DNA from: Mycobacterium sp. URHD0025
Lineage (GTDB): Bacteria; Actinomycetota; Actinomycetes; Mycobacteriales; Mycobacteriaceae
Length of the DNA stretch: 64,000 bases
Assembly: GCF_000426065.1 (NCBI RefSeq)
Contig: NZ_KE384491.1
Coordinates: forward strand, 310,001 to 374,000
Reading direction: 5' to 3'
Shown here: positions 34,569-42,353 of the stretch, piece after piece
Layout of the letters: the number at the start of each line of letters is the position of its first letter
How positions within the stretch are numbered: position 1 is the stretch's first letter
The notes under the pieces: generated by a model
The model's database searches: none
Seen by the model: the letters and a program-made list of their open reading frames with translations, nothing else
Told to the model about the DNA's origin: nothing
Program-made: the position numbers and the translations under genes

Positions 34569-35465
34569 ATGGTCAGGCTCGTCGGAATAGTCGCCCTCTG
34601 TCTCGCAGCACTCCTTCCCACAGTTGTAGTCGGCGCGGTGGCCGGCTCGCCCACCGCCTCGGCCGACGCCGGTGTGCAGCAGGTCGGCGCGGCGCCGATC
34701 CCCGACGGGCCCGCCCCGGCCTGGATCGTCGCCGACATGGATACCGGCCAGATCCTGGCCGGTCGGGACCAGAACGTCCCGCACGCACCCGCCAGCACCA
34801 TCAAAACACTGCTGGCGCTGGTCGCTCTCGACGAACTTCCGCTGGACGCCACCGTCGTCGCCGACGAAGCCGACGGGAAAGTCGAGTGCACCTGCGTCGG
34901 GATCAAAGCCGGCCGTACCTACACCACGCGACAGCTGCTGGACGCCCTGCTGCTCGTCTCCGGGAACGACGCCGCCGACACCTTGGCGCACATGCTCGGC
35001 GGAAAGGGCGCCGCTGTCGACAAGATGAATGCCAAGGCCGTGGCGCTCGGCGCGAACGCCACCCATGCCGGATCGCCGTCGGGACTGAACGGGCCCGGCA
35101 TCGACGGGGCCACCACGCCGCGGGACCTGGCCGTCATCTTCCGCGCCGCACTGGCCAATCCGGTGTTCGCCGCGATCACATCGTCGCCGTCGGCGTCGTT
35201 CCCCGGTGCCGCGGGGCCCGTCACGTTGGTCAACCAGGACGAGATGCTGGGCCGCTATCCGGGGATGCTCGGCGGTAAGACCGGTTTCACCGATGTGGCG
35301 CGAAAGACATTCGTCGGCGCGGCACAACGCGACGGCCGGCGGTTGGTGATCGCGATGATGTACGGGCTGGTGAAAGAAGGCGGACCGACCTACTGGGACC
35401 AGGCCACCAGCCTGTTGGACTGGGGTTTCGCGCAAGACCGCTCGGCCGGCATCGGCGCGCTCTAG
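34569..35465 (+). CDS. D-alanyl-D-alanine carboxypeptidase (DacB-like), copy 1
   Basis: Protein of 298 residues of peptidase family S11. An N-terminal signal peptide ends near ASADA. The catalytic triad motifs are APASTIKT (SxxK), VSGNDAADTL (SxN) and GMLGGKTGFTD (KTG). It trims the terminal D-Ala from peptidoglycan stem peptides outside the membrane. A second, shorter paralogue follows on the same strand after 78 bp. The start ATG 34569 gives a proper signal peptide. In M. tuberculosis dacB2 sits at the corresponding place. Confidence 0.92.
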   Translation: MVRLVGIVALCLAALLPTVVVGAVAGSPTASADAGVQQVGAAPIPDGPAPAWIVADMDTGQILAGRDQNVPHAPASTIKTLLALVALDELPLDATVVADEADGKVECTCVGIKAGRTYTTRQLLDALLLVSGNDAADTLAHMLGGKGAAVDKMNAKAVALGANATHAGSPSGLNGPGIDGATTPRDLAVIFRAALANPVFAAITSSPSASFPGAAGPVTLVNQDEMLGRYPGMLGGKTGFTDVARKTFVGAAQRDGRRLVIAMMYGLVKEGGPTYWDQATSLLDWGFAQDRSAGIGAL

Positions 35466-35543
35466 ATTTTCCGGCCAGTCCGATACCTGAAGGAAACCTG
35501 ACCGCGCGCTGAAAGAGTCCAACGCTGCGTAGCGTCGGCGCTC

Positions 35544-36371
35544 GTGCGAAGACTGTTCGTGACGCTCGCGCTCGGCCTCGGCACGGCGATGACGGCCGCG
35601 GCCATCGGGGCTCCGCCGGTCGTCGCGCAGCCAAGTGGTCAGCCCGCCGGCGCCCAGATTCCCGATGGACCGGCCAAGGCCTGGCTGGTCGCCGATCTGG
35701 ACACCGGCCAGGTGCTGGCGTCCAAAGATCCCAACGGTTCGTACGCCCCGGCCAGCACCATCAAGCCACTGTTGGCGATGGTCGTGCTCGACCACCTTCG
35801 GCCCGACAATTTCGCCAGGGCCAACGAGTCCCACACCAAGGTCGAGTGCTCATGCGTGGGTCTCACGCCGGGACAGCCCTACACCACCCGCCAACTGCTC
35901 GAAGCCCTGCTCATGGTGTCAGGCAACGATGCGGCGAACATGCTCGCCGACATGCTGGGTGGACGGCCCGCCACGGTCGCGGCGATGACCCGCAAGGCCG
36001 CCAGTGTCGGCGCCCGCAATACCCGGGCTTCGTCCCCGTCGGGCCTCGACGGTCCCGGCTGGGAGACCGTCACCACTCCGCACGATCTCGCGGTGATCCT
36101 GCGGGCGGCGCTGCGGTATCCGTTGATCGCCCAGATCATGCGCCAACCCTCGACGCAGTTCCCCGGTAAGACTCTGACCAATCAGAACGAGCTGCTCCAG
36201 CGCTACCCCGGCGATATCGCAGGCAAGACCGGGTACACCGATCTCGCCCGCAAGACGTATGTGGGTGCCGCCCAACGCGGCAACCGGCGCCTGGTTGTGG
36301 TCCAGATGTACGGCACGGGCGATCTCTATGGTCAGGCGATCGAGTTGTTCGACTACGGGTTCTCCCACTGA
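35544..36371 (+). CDS. D-alanyl-D-alanine carboxypeptidase (DacB-like), copy 2
   Basis: Protein of 275 residues, a tandem paralogue of copy 1. It has signal peptide MRRLFVTLALGLGTAM and the S11 motifs APASTIKP, VSGNDAANML and IAGKTGYTD. The two share long stretches such as the DTGQ(I/V)LA and YTTRQLL(D/E)ALL regions. Copy 2 lacks the GVAGP insertion near KTG and ends directly after the last strand. It starts at GTG 35544. Either copy could be the orthologue of dacB2, so I give no symbol. Confidence 0.92.
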   Translation: MRRLFVTLALGLGTAMTAAAIGAPPVVAQPSGQPAGAQIPDGPAKAWLVADLDTGQVLASKDPNGSYAPASTIKPLLAMVVLDHLRPDNFARANESHTKVECSCVGLTPGQPYTTRQLLEALLMVSGNDAANMLADMLGGRPATVAAMTRKAASVGARNTRASSPSGLDGPGWETVTTPHDLAVILRAALRYPLIAQIMRQPSTQFPGKTLTNQNELLQRYPGDIAGKTGYTDLARKTYVGAAQRGNRRLVVVQMYGTGDLYGQAIELFDYGFSH

Positions 36372-36475
36372 CCGTGCCCGCCTGCGGTAAAAGGTAGGGC
36401 CCCAGCGAGACTGGCGCCAAACTAAGGTGACCCTAAATTCGCGTGGAGTACCCGCGCGCGACGAGGGGAGCCGAT

Positions 36476-38011
36476 GTGTCGGACCGTGAGTTCTCGTTGG
36501 TCGTCGCCTATGGCACCGACATGGGCAACGCCGAAGACGCCGCCATGTCGTTCGCCGAAGCCACCACTGCCGCCGGAATCCCGGCCGAGGCCGTCGAACT
36601 CAATCAGGTGGAAATCGGCCTTCTCAGTACCACAACGCATTTCATCGTGGTGACGTCGACATTCGGTGACGGCGAGTTCCCTGACACCGCCACGTTGTTC
36701 TGGGAGGCGATCAGCACCTCGACCGAGCGGCTCGAGCACATGAGCTTCGCGGTGCTTGCCCTCGGCGACACATCCTACGAATTGTTCTGCAACGCAGGGA
36801 AACTCCTGGACACCCGGCTCGAAGAGCTCGGTGCGACCCGCCTGGCCGAGCGGGTCGACATCGACGGCCGCTACGAAGAAGCCGCTGCCGCCTGGACCAC
36901 CGACCTCGTCAAGCAGCTCACCGCAGCACAGGCCGGTCCCACCGCCCCACCCGTCGCCGTCGCCGCGCCCTCACCCCGCGGCCAGGAGCGCAACCGGCCC
37001 TTCGCCGCACCGCTGAGAGTCAATCGTCTACTCACCTCATCAGAATCCGACAAAGAGGTGCGGCACTACGAGCTCGACCTGACCGGGTCTGGAATCACCT
37101 ATCAGGCCGGCGACTCGCTGGCCGTCCACCCGACCAACGACCCTGAACTGGTCGCAGCGATCCTGACCGAACTCAACATCGGTCCCGAATATCGCGTCGC
37201 CGATGCGGATGAGACGTTGGGAGTTCTGCTCACCGATCAGCTCGAGATCCGGACGCCCTCGCGCGCGCTACAGGAGTTGGCCGGGACCGCCGCCTACGGC
37301 GAGGACGTGCTCGACCTCATCAGACGGACCGAGCTGACGGTCGAAGAGGTCATCGATACGTTGCGCCCGTTGCAGTTCCGCGATTACTCGATCGCTTCAA
37401 GCCCGCTGGTACATCCCGATCACGTGCACTTGACCGTGGCCACGGTGCGCTACCCTGGCGCCGACCGCCGGCACGGCGGGGTGGCATCGACCTATCTGGC
37501 CGAGCGCACCCAGACCGTCCGGATTCACCTGCGTCCCAACCACCATTTCCGGCTGCCGACCGGCGACGTACCGATCATCATGATCGGGCCGGGCACGGGC
37601 ATCGCGCCGTTCCGGGCGTTCCTGCAGGAGCGGCAGGCTGCCGCTGCGACGGGTCGGTCCTGGCTGTTCTTCGGCGACCGGCGCCGGGCCACGGACTTCC
37701 TCTACGGCGAGGAGCTGACGGCATTCGTCGAGTCGGGCACTCTCACGCGACTGGACATGGCCTTCTCCCGCGATCAGGATGCGAAAGTGTATGTGCAGCA
37801 ACGCATGCGGGAGAACTCAGCCGAGTTGTTCGCCTGGTTGCAGGACGGCGCGTACCTCTACGTATGTGGCGACGCCGACCGCATGGCCAAGGATGTCGAT
37901 GCCGCCCTGCACGAGATCGTCGCCGAGAGCGGCGGTATGGACGCCGACTCCGCGCATGCGTACGTCAACGACCTCATTAAGACCCATCGCTATCTGCGCG
38001 ATGTCTACTGA
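36476..38011 (+). CDS. Diflavin reductase (sulfite reductase flavoprotein alpha/CysJ-like)
   Basis: Protein of about 511 residues. An N-terminal flavodoxin domain (YGTDMGNAEDAA, STFGDGEFPDTA, ALGDTSYELFCNAGK) is joined to a FAD/NADPH reductase module (FRDYSIASSP, GGVASTYLAER, IGPGTGIAPFRAFLQER, YVCGDADRMAKDVDAAL). It moves electrons from NADPH through FAD and FMN to a partner such as sulfite reductase or a P450. I chose GTG 36476 after GAGGGGAG; GTG 36443 would add 11 residues. Its last 35 bases overlap a decayed gene on the other strand. Confidence 0.9.
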   Translation: MSDREFSLVVAYGTDMGNAEDAAMSFAEATTAAGIPAEAVELNQVEIGLLSTTTHFIVVTSTFGDGEFPDTATLFWEAISTSTERLEHMSFAVLALGDTSYELFCNAGKLLDTRLEELGATRLAERVDIDGRYEEAAAAWTTDLVKQLTAAQAGPTAPPVAVAAPSPRGQERNRPFAAPLRVNRLLTSSESDKEVRHYELDLTGSGITYQAGDSLAVHPTNDPELVAAILTELNIGPEYRVADADETLGVLLTDQLEIRTPSRALQELAGTAAYGEDVLDLIRRTELTVEEVIDTLRPLQFRDYSIASSPLVHPDHVHLTVATVRYPGADRRHGGVASTYLAERTQTVRIHLRPNHHFRLPTGDVPIIMIGPGTGIAPFRAFLQERQAAAATGRSWLFFGDRRRATDFLYGEELTAFVESGTLTRLDMAFSRDQDAKVYVQQRMRENSAELFAWLQDGAYLYVCGDADRMAKDVDAALHEIVAESGGMDADSAHAYVNDLIKTHRYLRDVY

Positions 38012-38444
38012 GTCGATCGGGAACCGTAACGTCGCGACTCGCCGCCCAGGTGGCGAGCAGTCTCAATCCGTCGGCCGACGAGCTTTCCGGTTCAGCGGTG
38101 TAGACGGCCAATGTGAGTCCGTCGTCTGCTGACAACGCCATGGCCTCGAACGTCAGGCTCAGTTGGCCCACGGCGGGGTGATTGAACCTCTCCGTTCCGA
38201 AACGATGCATCCGCACGTTATGGGCGGCCCACCGGGTTCTGAATGTTTCACTCCGCGTGACCAGTTCGCCGATGAGATCGGTCAGACTACGGTCGTATGG
38301 GTTGCGTCCGGCTTCGGTAGTAGTCGGTGCTGACGCCGGCCAACATGGCAACCTCTTCGCGCCGCAGGCCGGGGACACGTCGGCGGCCATAGGTAGCCAG
38401 CCCGCCTGCTGCGGAGTGATCCGGACGACAGCAGGTGCCGTCAT
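37977..38444 (-). pseudogene. Remnant of a MmyB-type XRE regulator
   Basis: Two blocks of one protein family lie in different frames. The HTH block GRRRVPGLRREEVAMLAGVS with TDYY is read at 38403-38317. The C-terminal ligand-binding block EAGRNPYDRSLTDLIGEL, WAAHNVRMHRF and LTFEAMAL is read at 38315-37977. In intact members about 140 residues separate TDYY from EAGRNPYDR. Here they nearly touch and the frame changes, so an internal deletion plus a frameshift is indicated. TPQQAG upstream lies in yet another phase. The single open frame 38444-37977 therefore encodes a nonsense N-terminus. Confidence 0.82.
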
Positions 38445-39301
38445 TTCCCGTCAACGTCGGCGAAGCACTCGCGAATGTAGTCGGTTAGTGTGCGGGGTTC
38501 GCGGCCCAGGATTGCTCGCAGTACCAGGCCGTTGCCGCCGGACAGGCCGTGCTCGTCATAGTAGGTCAGCATGCGCAACATGCCCTCCCGCATCGGACCA
38601 TCGAAGATGCGTGATGCGAAGACTTCCCGCGGGATCTGTGCGGCCACAACACGTCGGTTCACGAGGGTGCCGACAAGTTCGGCGGTCTCGTTGCTGTCGA
38701 GAAGGCCCGGTGCAGACAGCTCGAACGTGCCATATGCGAGTTCATCTCCCGTCAGCCCACGCGCGGCCACCTCTGCGACATCCCGATAGTCCACCCAGCA
38801 CATCTTCGATGTCACCGAGTACGGCACCGTGATCTTGCCGTCGGTGAGGACCTCGGGTAACGACCACCTCAGATTCTGCATGAACCGGGCCGGCTGCAGG
38901 ATGGTGAACTCCATGCCCGACTCGCACAGCGCCTCTTCGACCGGCAGCTTTGCGGTGTGGTTGGTCAGCGAGGAGATCGATGGGTGAATCACACCGGAAA
39001 AAACGAACTTTCGTACGCCGGCGTCTTGTGCAGCACGCACCATCGCCACGCCCATCTCCGTCTCGCCGGGCACGAATGCGGGACCGAGATGAAAGACACC
39101 ATCCATACCGGCAACTGCGTCACGAAGGCTGGCCTCGCGTGCGAGGTCACCGATCACGGCCTCATCGGCACCGTTGTTCCGCGCCAACTCCGCCCGCTCC
39201 GGGTTGCGCACCAGCGCACGCACCGACACCCCGCGACGAACCAATTCCCCCAACACCAAGCCACCGTGCAGCCCGGTCGCGCCCACCATCAATACCTTCA
39301 C
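38441..39301 (-). CDS. NmrA-like NAD(P)-binding protein
   Basis: Protein of 286 residues with the atypical short-chain dehydrogenase fold: GATGLHGGLVLGELVRRG (dinucleotide site), DGVFHLGPAFVPGE, KFVFSGVIHPS, TILQPARFMQNL and DYRDVAEVAARGL. Such proteins act as NADPH sensors or as quinone and ether reductases. It begins at GTG 39301, ten bases after the SDR gene, so the two are likely co-transcribed. Its ATGA stop overlaps the start of the decayed regulator frame. Confidence 0.88.
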   Translation of the reverse strand: MKVLMVGATGLHGGLVLGELVRRGVSVRALVRNPERAELARNNGADEAVIGDLAREASLRDAVAGMDGVFHLGPAFVPGETEMGVAMVRAAQDAGVRKFVFSGVIHPSISSLTNHTAKLPVEEALCESGMEFTILQPARFMQNLRWSLPEVLTDGKITVPYSVTSKMCWVDYRDVAEVAARGLTGDELAYGTFELSAPGLLDSNETAELVGTLVNRRVVAAQIPREVFASRIFDGPMREGMLRMLTYYDEHGLSGGNGLVLRAILGREPRTLTDYIRECFADVDGK

Positions 39302-39311
39302 CGCACGCTCC

Positions 39312-40049
39312 TCACGGGTTCATCCGGTCGAACAACGCCTCACCATCGCGGCGGGTGCCGACCGACTGGCCGACCAACACCTCCGCGTCGCCACGCTCCA
39401 GCAGCGGCAAGGCTTCTGCGACGAACTCTTCAGCCGTCACCGCCGCACTCGCAGCGGGATTACGTTCTGCGCTGGATTGCGACCGAAGACCCGACGCAAC
39501 AATCGGCGGTGCCATTTCTATGACCTCGACATGGCTGCCGCGAAGCTGGTGGCGAAGACTCAGAGTGAACGAGTGCAGCGCCGCTTTCGTCGCGCAGTAG
39601 ACGGGAAAGACGGCCAGCGGCGCAAAGGCCAATCCCGACGTCACGTTGATGATCGTCGCTTCAGGTTGCCGGCGCAGCTTCGGCAACAAGTCGTCGATCA
39701 GATGTACCGGTGCGGCAAGGTTGATCGCGATCTCGGCATCCAGATCGTGAGCCGCATCATCGCCACTGAAGTCCCGCGGAATCTGTATCCCCGCGTTGTT
39801 TACCAGCACGCTCAGGTCGGGGTGCTCGGCAGCCAGCCAGTTCACCAGCGCGTCCCTACTCGCCGTATTCGCAACATCGCATTGGCGTGCAATCAAATTA
39901 GGATCCTCGCTGCACGCTCTGTCCAGCTTCTCCTGACTACGCCCACAGATGATGACGCGATTGCCCCGCGCACCGACCGCTTTCGCCAACGCAAGCCCGA
40001 TACCGGTCGCACCACCTGTGATGAGCCAGGTCCTATCCGTCAATTCCAT
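39312..40049 (-). CDS. Short-chain dehydrogenase/reductase
   Basis: Protein of 245 residues, classical SDR: TGGATGIG cofactor site, CDVANTAS, NNAG, the catalytic Ser in INVTSG, and YCATK. The C-terminal region (VIEMAPPIVASGL) resembles DltE-type oxidoreductases. It is first in the leftward pair with the NmrA gene and divergent from a MarR regulator. A 14-bp palindrome lies between them. The substrate is unknown. Confidence 0.9.
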   Translation of the reverse strand: MELTDRTWLITGGATGIGLALAKAVGARGNRVIICGRSQEKLDRACSEDPNLIARQCDVANTASRDALVNWLAAEHPDLSVLVNNAGIQIPRDFSGDDAAHDLDAEIAINLAAPVHLIDDLLPKLRRQPEATIINVTSGLAFAPLAVFPVYCATKAALHSFTLSLRHQLRGSHVEVIEMAPPIVASGLRSQSSAERNPAASAAVTAEEFVAEALPLLERGDAEVLVGQSVGTRRDGEALFDRMNP

Positions 40050-40193
40050 CTCAAGTCCTCTTCGTGAGCCGGGCCGTCAAACGCTTCTCAACGTCACCCA
40101 GGTCAGCGGCACACGTCGACCACACCGCATGGCAACGCCTTCCCGATTGAGCCGCGCCGACCATCCAAGGCAACTATAAAACATCGTATCTAT

Positions 40194-40207
40194 ATCAAAC
40201 GTTTGAT
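40194..40207. promoter_or_regulatory. Candidate MarR operator (perfect 14-bp palindrome)
   Basis: ATCAAACGTTTGAT, centred at 40200/40201 in the 296-bp divergent region between the SDR and MarR genes, next to the AT-rich TATAAAACATCGTATC. A degenerate second copy, AGCAAACGTCTAC, lies at 40323-40335 just before the MarR start. Apart from these sites the region holds nothing I recognise. Confidence 0.55.
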
Positions 40208-40345
40208 GCTAGACAAGGTCTTGCGTACAAGGAATCGGGGCATTGTTCGCCCAGGTCAGCACGCGAAGTCCACAGTTAGGCGTTGACGACCGAATCACGT
40301 TGCTGTCAGTGGGTTGACTCTTAGCAAACGTCTACAGCGCGTCCA

Positions 40346-40825
40346 ATGTCGTACCCTCGACGAGTGAAGGGCGATGACCACGGACCCGTCGGTCCCGATG
40401 CGCTAAACCGCGTCACCTGGGCACTGCGTAAAGCGGAAGGCGCCGTGCAGACACTCAAGGAGCAGCGACTGCGGCCGCTGGGCATACCCGTGGCGCACTA
40501 TTCACTCCTGATCTCGGTTCATTCCGATCCGGGCTTGACCGGCGCGGAGGTGGCCCGGCGCCTGAACGTCACTCCACAAGCAGTGGCCTCGTTGGTGGAC
40601 CGCCTGGAGAAACGCGGCCAACTGGAGCGCAGGCCGCACCCACGCCACCGCCATGTGCAGGAGTTGCACCTCACCGACGAAGGCCGGGACGCCCTGCGCC
40701 GCGCCGATGCCATCGTTGCCGAAGTAGAGGACGAAATCGGCACGCAACTCGGACCCGCAAACACCAAACGCTTGCGAGCCTTGCTGGACAGAGTCGCCGA
40801 CGCGGCAATGGCAGGAGGGTCATGA
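40346..40825 (+). CDS. MarR-family transcriptional regulator
   Basis: Protein of 159 residues. The winged helix shows LTGAEVARRLNVTPQAVAS, LVDRLEKRGQLERR and the wing HPRHRHVQELHLTDEG. MarR proteins usually repress divergent genes and respond to small aromatic or oxidising compounds. It is divergent from the SDR-NmrA pair and overlaps the following secreted monooxygenase-like gene by four bases (ATGA). The start is taken at 40346; the Met is preceded by only weak ribosome-site similarity. Confidence 0.9.
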   Translation: MSYPRRVKGDDHGPVGPDALNRVTWALRKAEGAVQTLKEQRLRPLGIPVAHYSLLISVHSDPGLTGAEVARRLNVTPQAVASLVDRLEKRGQLERRPHPRHRHVQELHLTDEGRDALRRADAIVAEVEDEIGTQLGPANTKRLRALLDRVADAAMAGGS

Positions 40826-41253
40826 TGAAATATCGACTCATGTCCGGCCTGGGCACAGTCATCGTTGGCCTCTGGATGCTGGTGTCATCGGGAACCGCCC
40901 TCGCTGATCCCGTACCCAGCCCCGGCCAACCATCCCAAACCCAGACTCCGATCGTGCGCATCGCGGAGCTGCAGATCGATCCCTACTACATCGAGCAGTA
41001 CAAGGCGGCGCTCACCGAGGAGATCAACGCCTCCATCAGTGTCGAACCCGGCGTGCTGAGCCTGAACGCCGTCTCGATCAAAGACGAGCCGACGCACATC
41101 AGGATCTTCGAGACCTACGCCGACATGGACGCCTACCACTCGCATATCCAGTCACCGCACTTCCTGAAGTACAAGACCGAAACTCAACACATGATCCGCA
41201 ACTTGACGCTGCTGCAGACGGATCCCATCTTTCTGGGAACCCGGCCGGCCTGA
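40822..41253 (+). CDS. Secreted antibiotic biosynthesis monooxygenase (ABM) domain protein
   Basis: Protein of 143 residues. A signal peptide (MSGLGTVIVGLWMLVSSG) with a probable cleavage site after TALA is followed by a Pro-rich linker. One ABM ferredoxin-like domain then shows IVRIAELQIDPYYIEQY, SVEPGVLSLNAVSI, IRIFETYADMDAYHSH and FLKYKTETQHMI. ABM domains act as cofactor-free monooxygenases or as small-molecule binding modules; a secreted form is less common. Co-translated with the MarR gene. Confidence 0.88.
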   Translation: MMKYRLMSGLGTVIVGLWMLVSSGTALADPVPSPGQPSQTQTPIVRIAELQIDPYYIEQYKAALTEEINASISVEPGVLSLNAVSIKDEPTHIRIFETYADMDAYHSHIQSPHFLKYKTETQHMIRNLTLLQTDPIFLGTRPA

Positions 41254-41284
41254 TCTCGCCGGTACCTGCGGCGGCGTGCGCCGG

Positions 41285-42349
41285 TCAGAACACGCGACCG
41301 CGCAGGATCACCAGATCCGGGTGGCTGACCCCACCGTCACGCGGATCGTCGGTGTAACACACCAGGTCGGCGGACGCTCCGTGCTCCAGTGCGGGTCGGC
41401 CGAGCCAGGTCCGGGCATCCCAACTGGCCGCGCCGAGCGCGGCGGTCGGGCTCATCCCGATGCCCTTGAGCGCCTCGATCTCGTCGGCGATGCGGCCGTG
41501 GGCGATCATCCCTCCCGCATCGGTGCCCGCGTAGATCGGGATCCCCGCCTCGTGGGCCGCGCCGACCCGGCTGCGGCAGGACGCATAGAGATCGCGCATG
41601 TGCCCGGCATATGCCGGGTACTTGCCGGCCGCATCGGCGATGCCGGGAAAGTTCTCGATATTGATCAGCGTGGGCACCAACGCCGTGCCGTGCTCGAGCA
41701 TCAATTCGATGGTGTCGTCGGTGATGCCGGTCCCATGCTCGATGCAGTCGATGCCGGCCTTGATCAGACCCGGCAGGGCATCCTCGCCGAACACGTGCGC
41801 CGTGACTCGTGCCCCCTCCGCGTGGGCAGCGTCTATCGCGGCTTTCAGGATCTCGTCGGACCACAGCGGTGCCAGATCTCCGATGCCGCGGTCGATCCAG
41901 TCGCCGACCAGCTTCACCCAGCCGTCACCGAAGCGGGCCTGCTCGGCCACGGCCGCCGGCAGTTGCGACTCGTCCTCGATGTCGATCGGCAAACCGGGTG
42001 AATAGCGCTTGGGCCGGGCCAGATGCCGGCCGGCCCGGATGATGCGCGGCAGGTCCTCACGGTCGTCGAAGCTGCGGGTGTCCACCGGCGAACCGGCGTC
42101 GCGCAGCAGCAGCGCACCGGCGCCACGCTCGGTCTCGGCCTGGGTGACCGCCTCGTCGAGGTCGACGGCACCACCGGGGCCCAGGCCGACGTGGCAGTGG
42201 GCGTCGACCAGTCCAGGAATGATCCAGCCGCCGTCAAACACCGTGTCGGCGTTGGCAATCGGCTCCGCTGACAGCACGCCGCCAGCCACCCACCACTGGA
42301 CGGGCTCACCATCGGGGAGCCCGCGTCCCCGGAGGTGGAGCGCGTGCAC
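41285..42349 (-). CDS. Amidohydrolase-family protein
   Basis: Protein of 354 residues. Metal-ligand motifs are GLVDAHCHVGLG, a later VTAHVFGE, GIDCIEHGTGI and GTDAGG. The C-terminal RLG-like tail is PALEHGASADLVCYTDDP. It fits the imidazolonepropionase/prolidase-like branch of the amidohydrolases. The M. tuberculosis counterpart lies next to ffh as well. It starts at GTG 42349, four bases after the ffh stop, so it may share the ffh transcript. Substrate unknown. Confidence 0.88.
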   Translation of the reverse strand: MHALHLRGRGLPDGEPVQWWVAGGVLSAEPIANADTVFDGGWIIPGLVDAHCHVGLGPGGAVDLDEAVTQAETERGAGALLLRDAGSPVDTRSFDDREDLPRIIRAGRHLARPKRYSPGLPIDIEDESQLPAAVAEQARFGDGWVKLVGDWIDRGIGDLAPLWSDEILKAAIDAAHAEGARVTAHVFGEDALPGLIKAGIDCIEHGTGITDDTIELMLEHGTALVPTLINIENFPGIADAAGKYPAYAGHMRDLYASCRSRVGAAHEAGIPIYAGTDAGGMIAHGRIADEIEALKGIGMSPTAALGAASWDARTWLGRPALEHGASADLVCYTDDPRDGGVSHPDLVILRGRVF

Positions 42350-42353
42350 CGAA

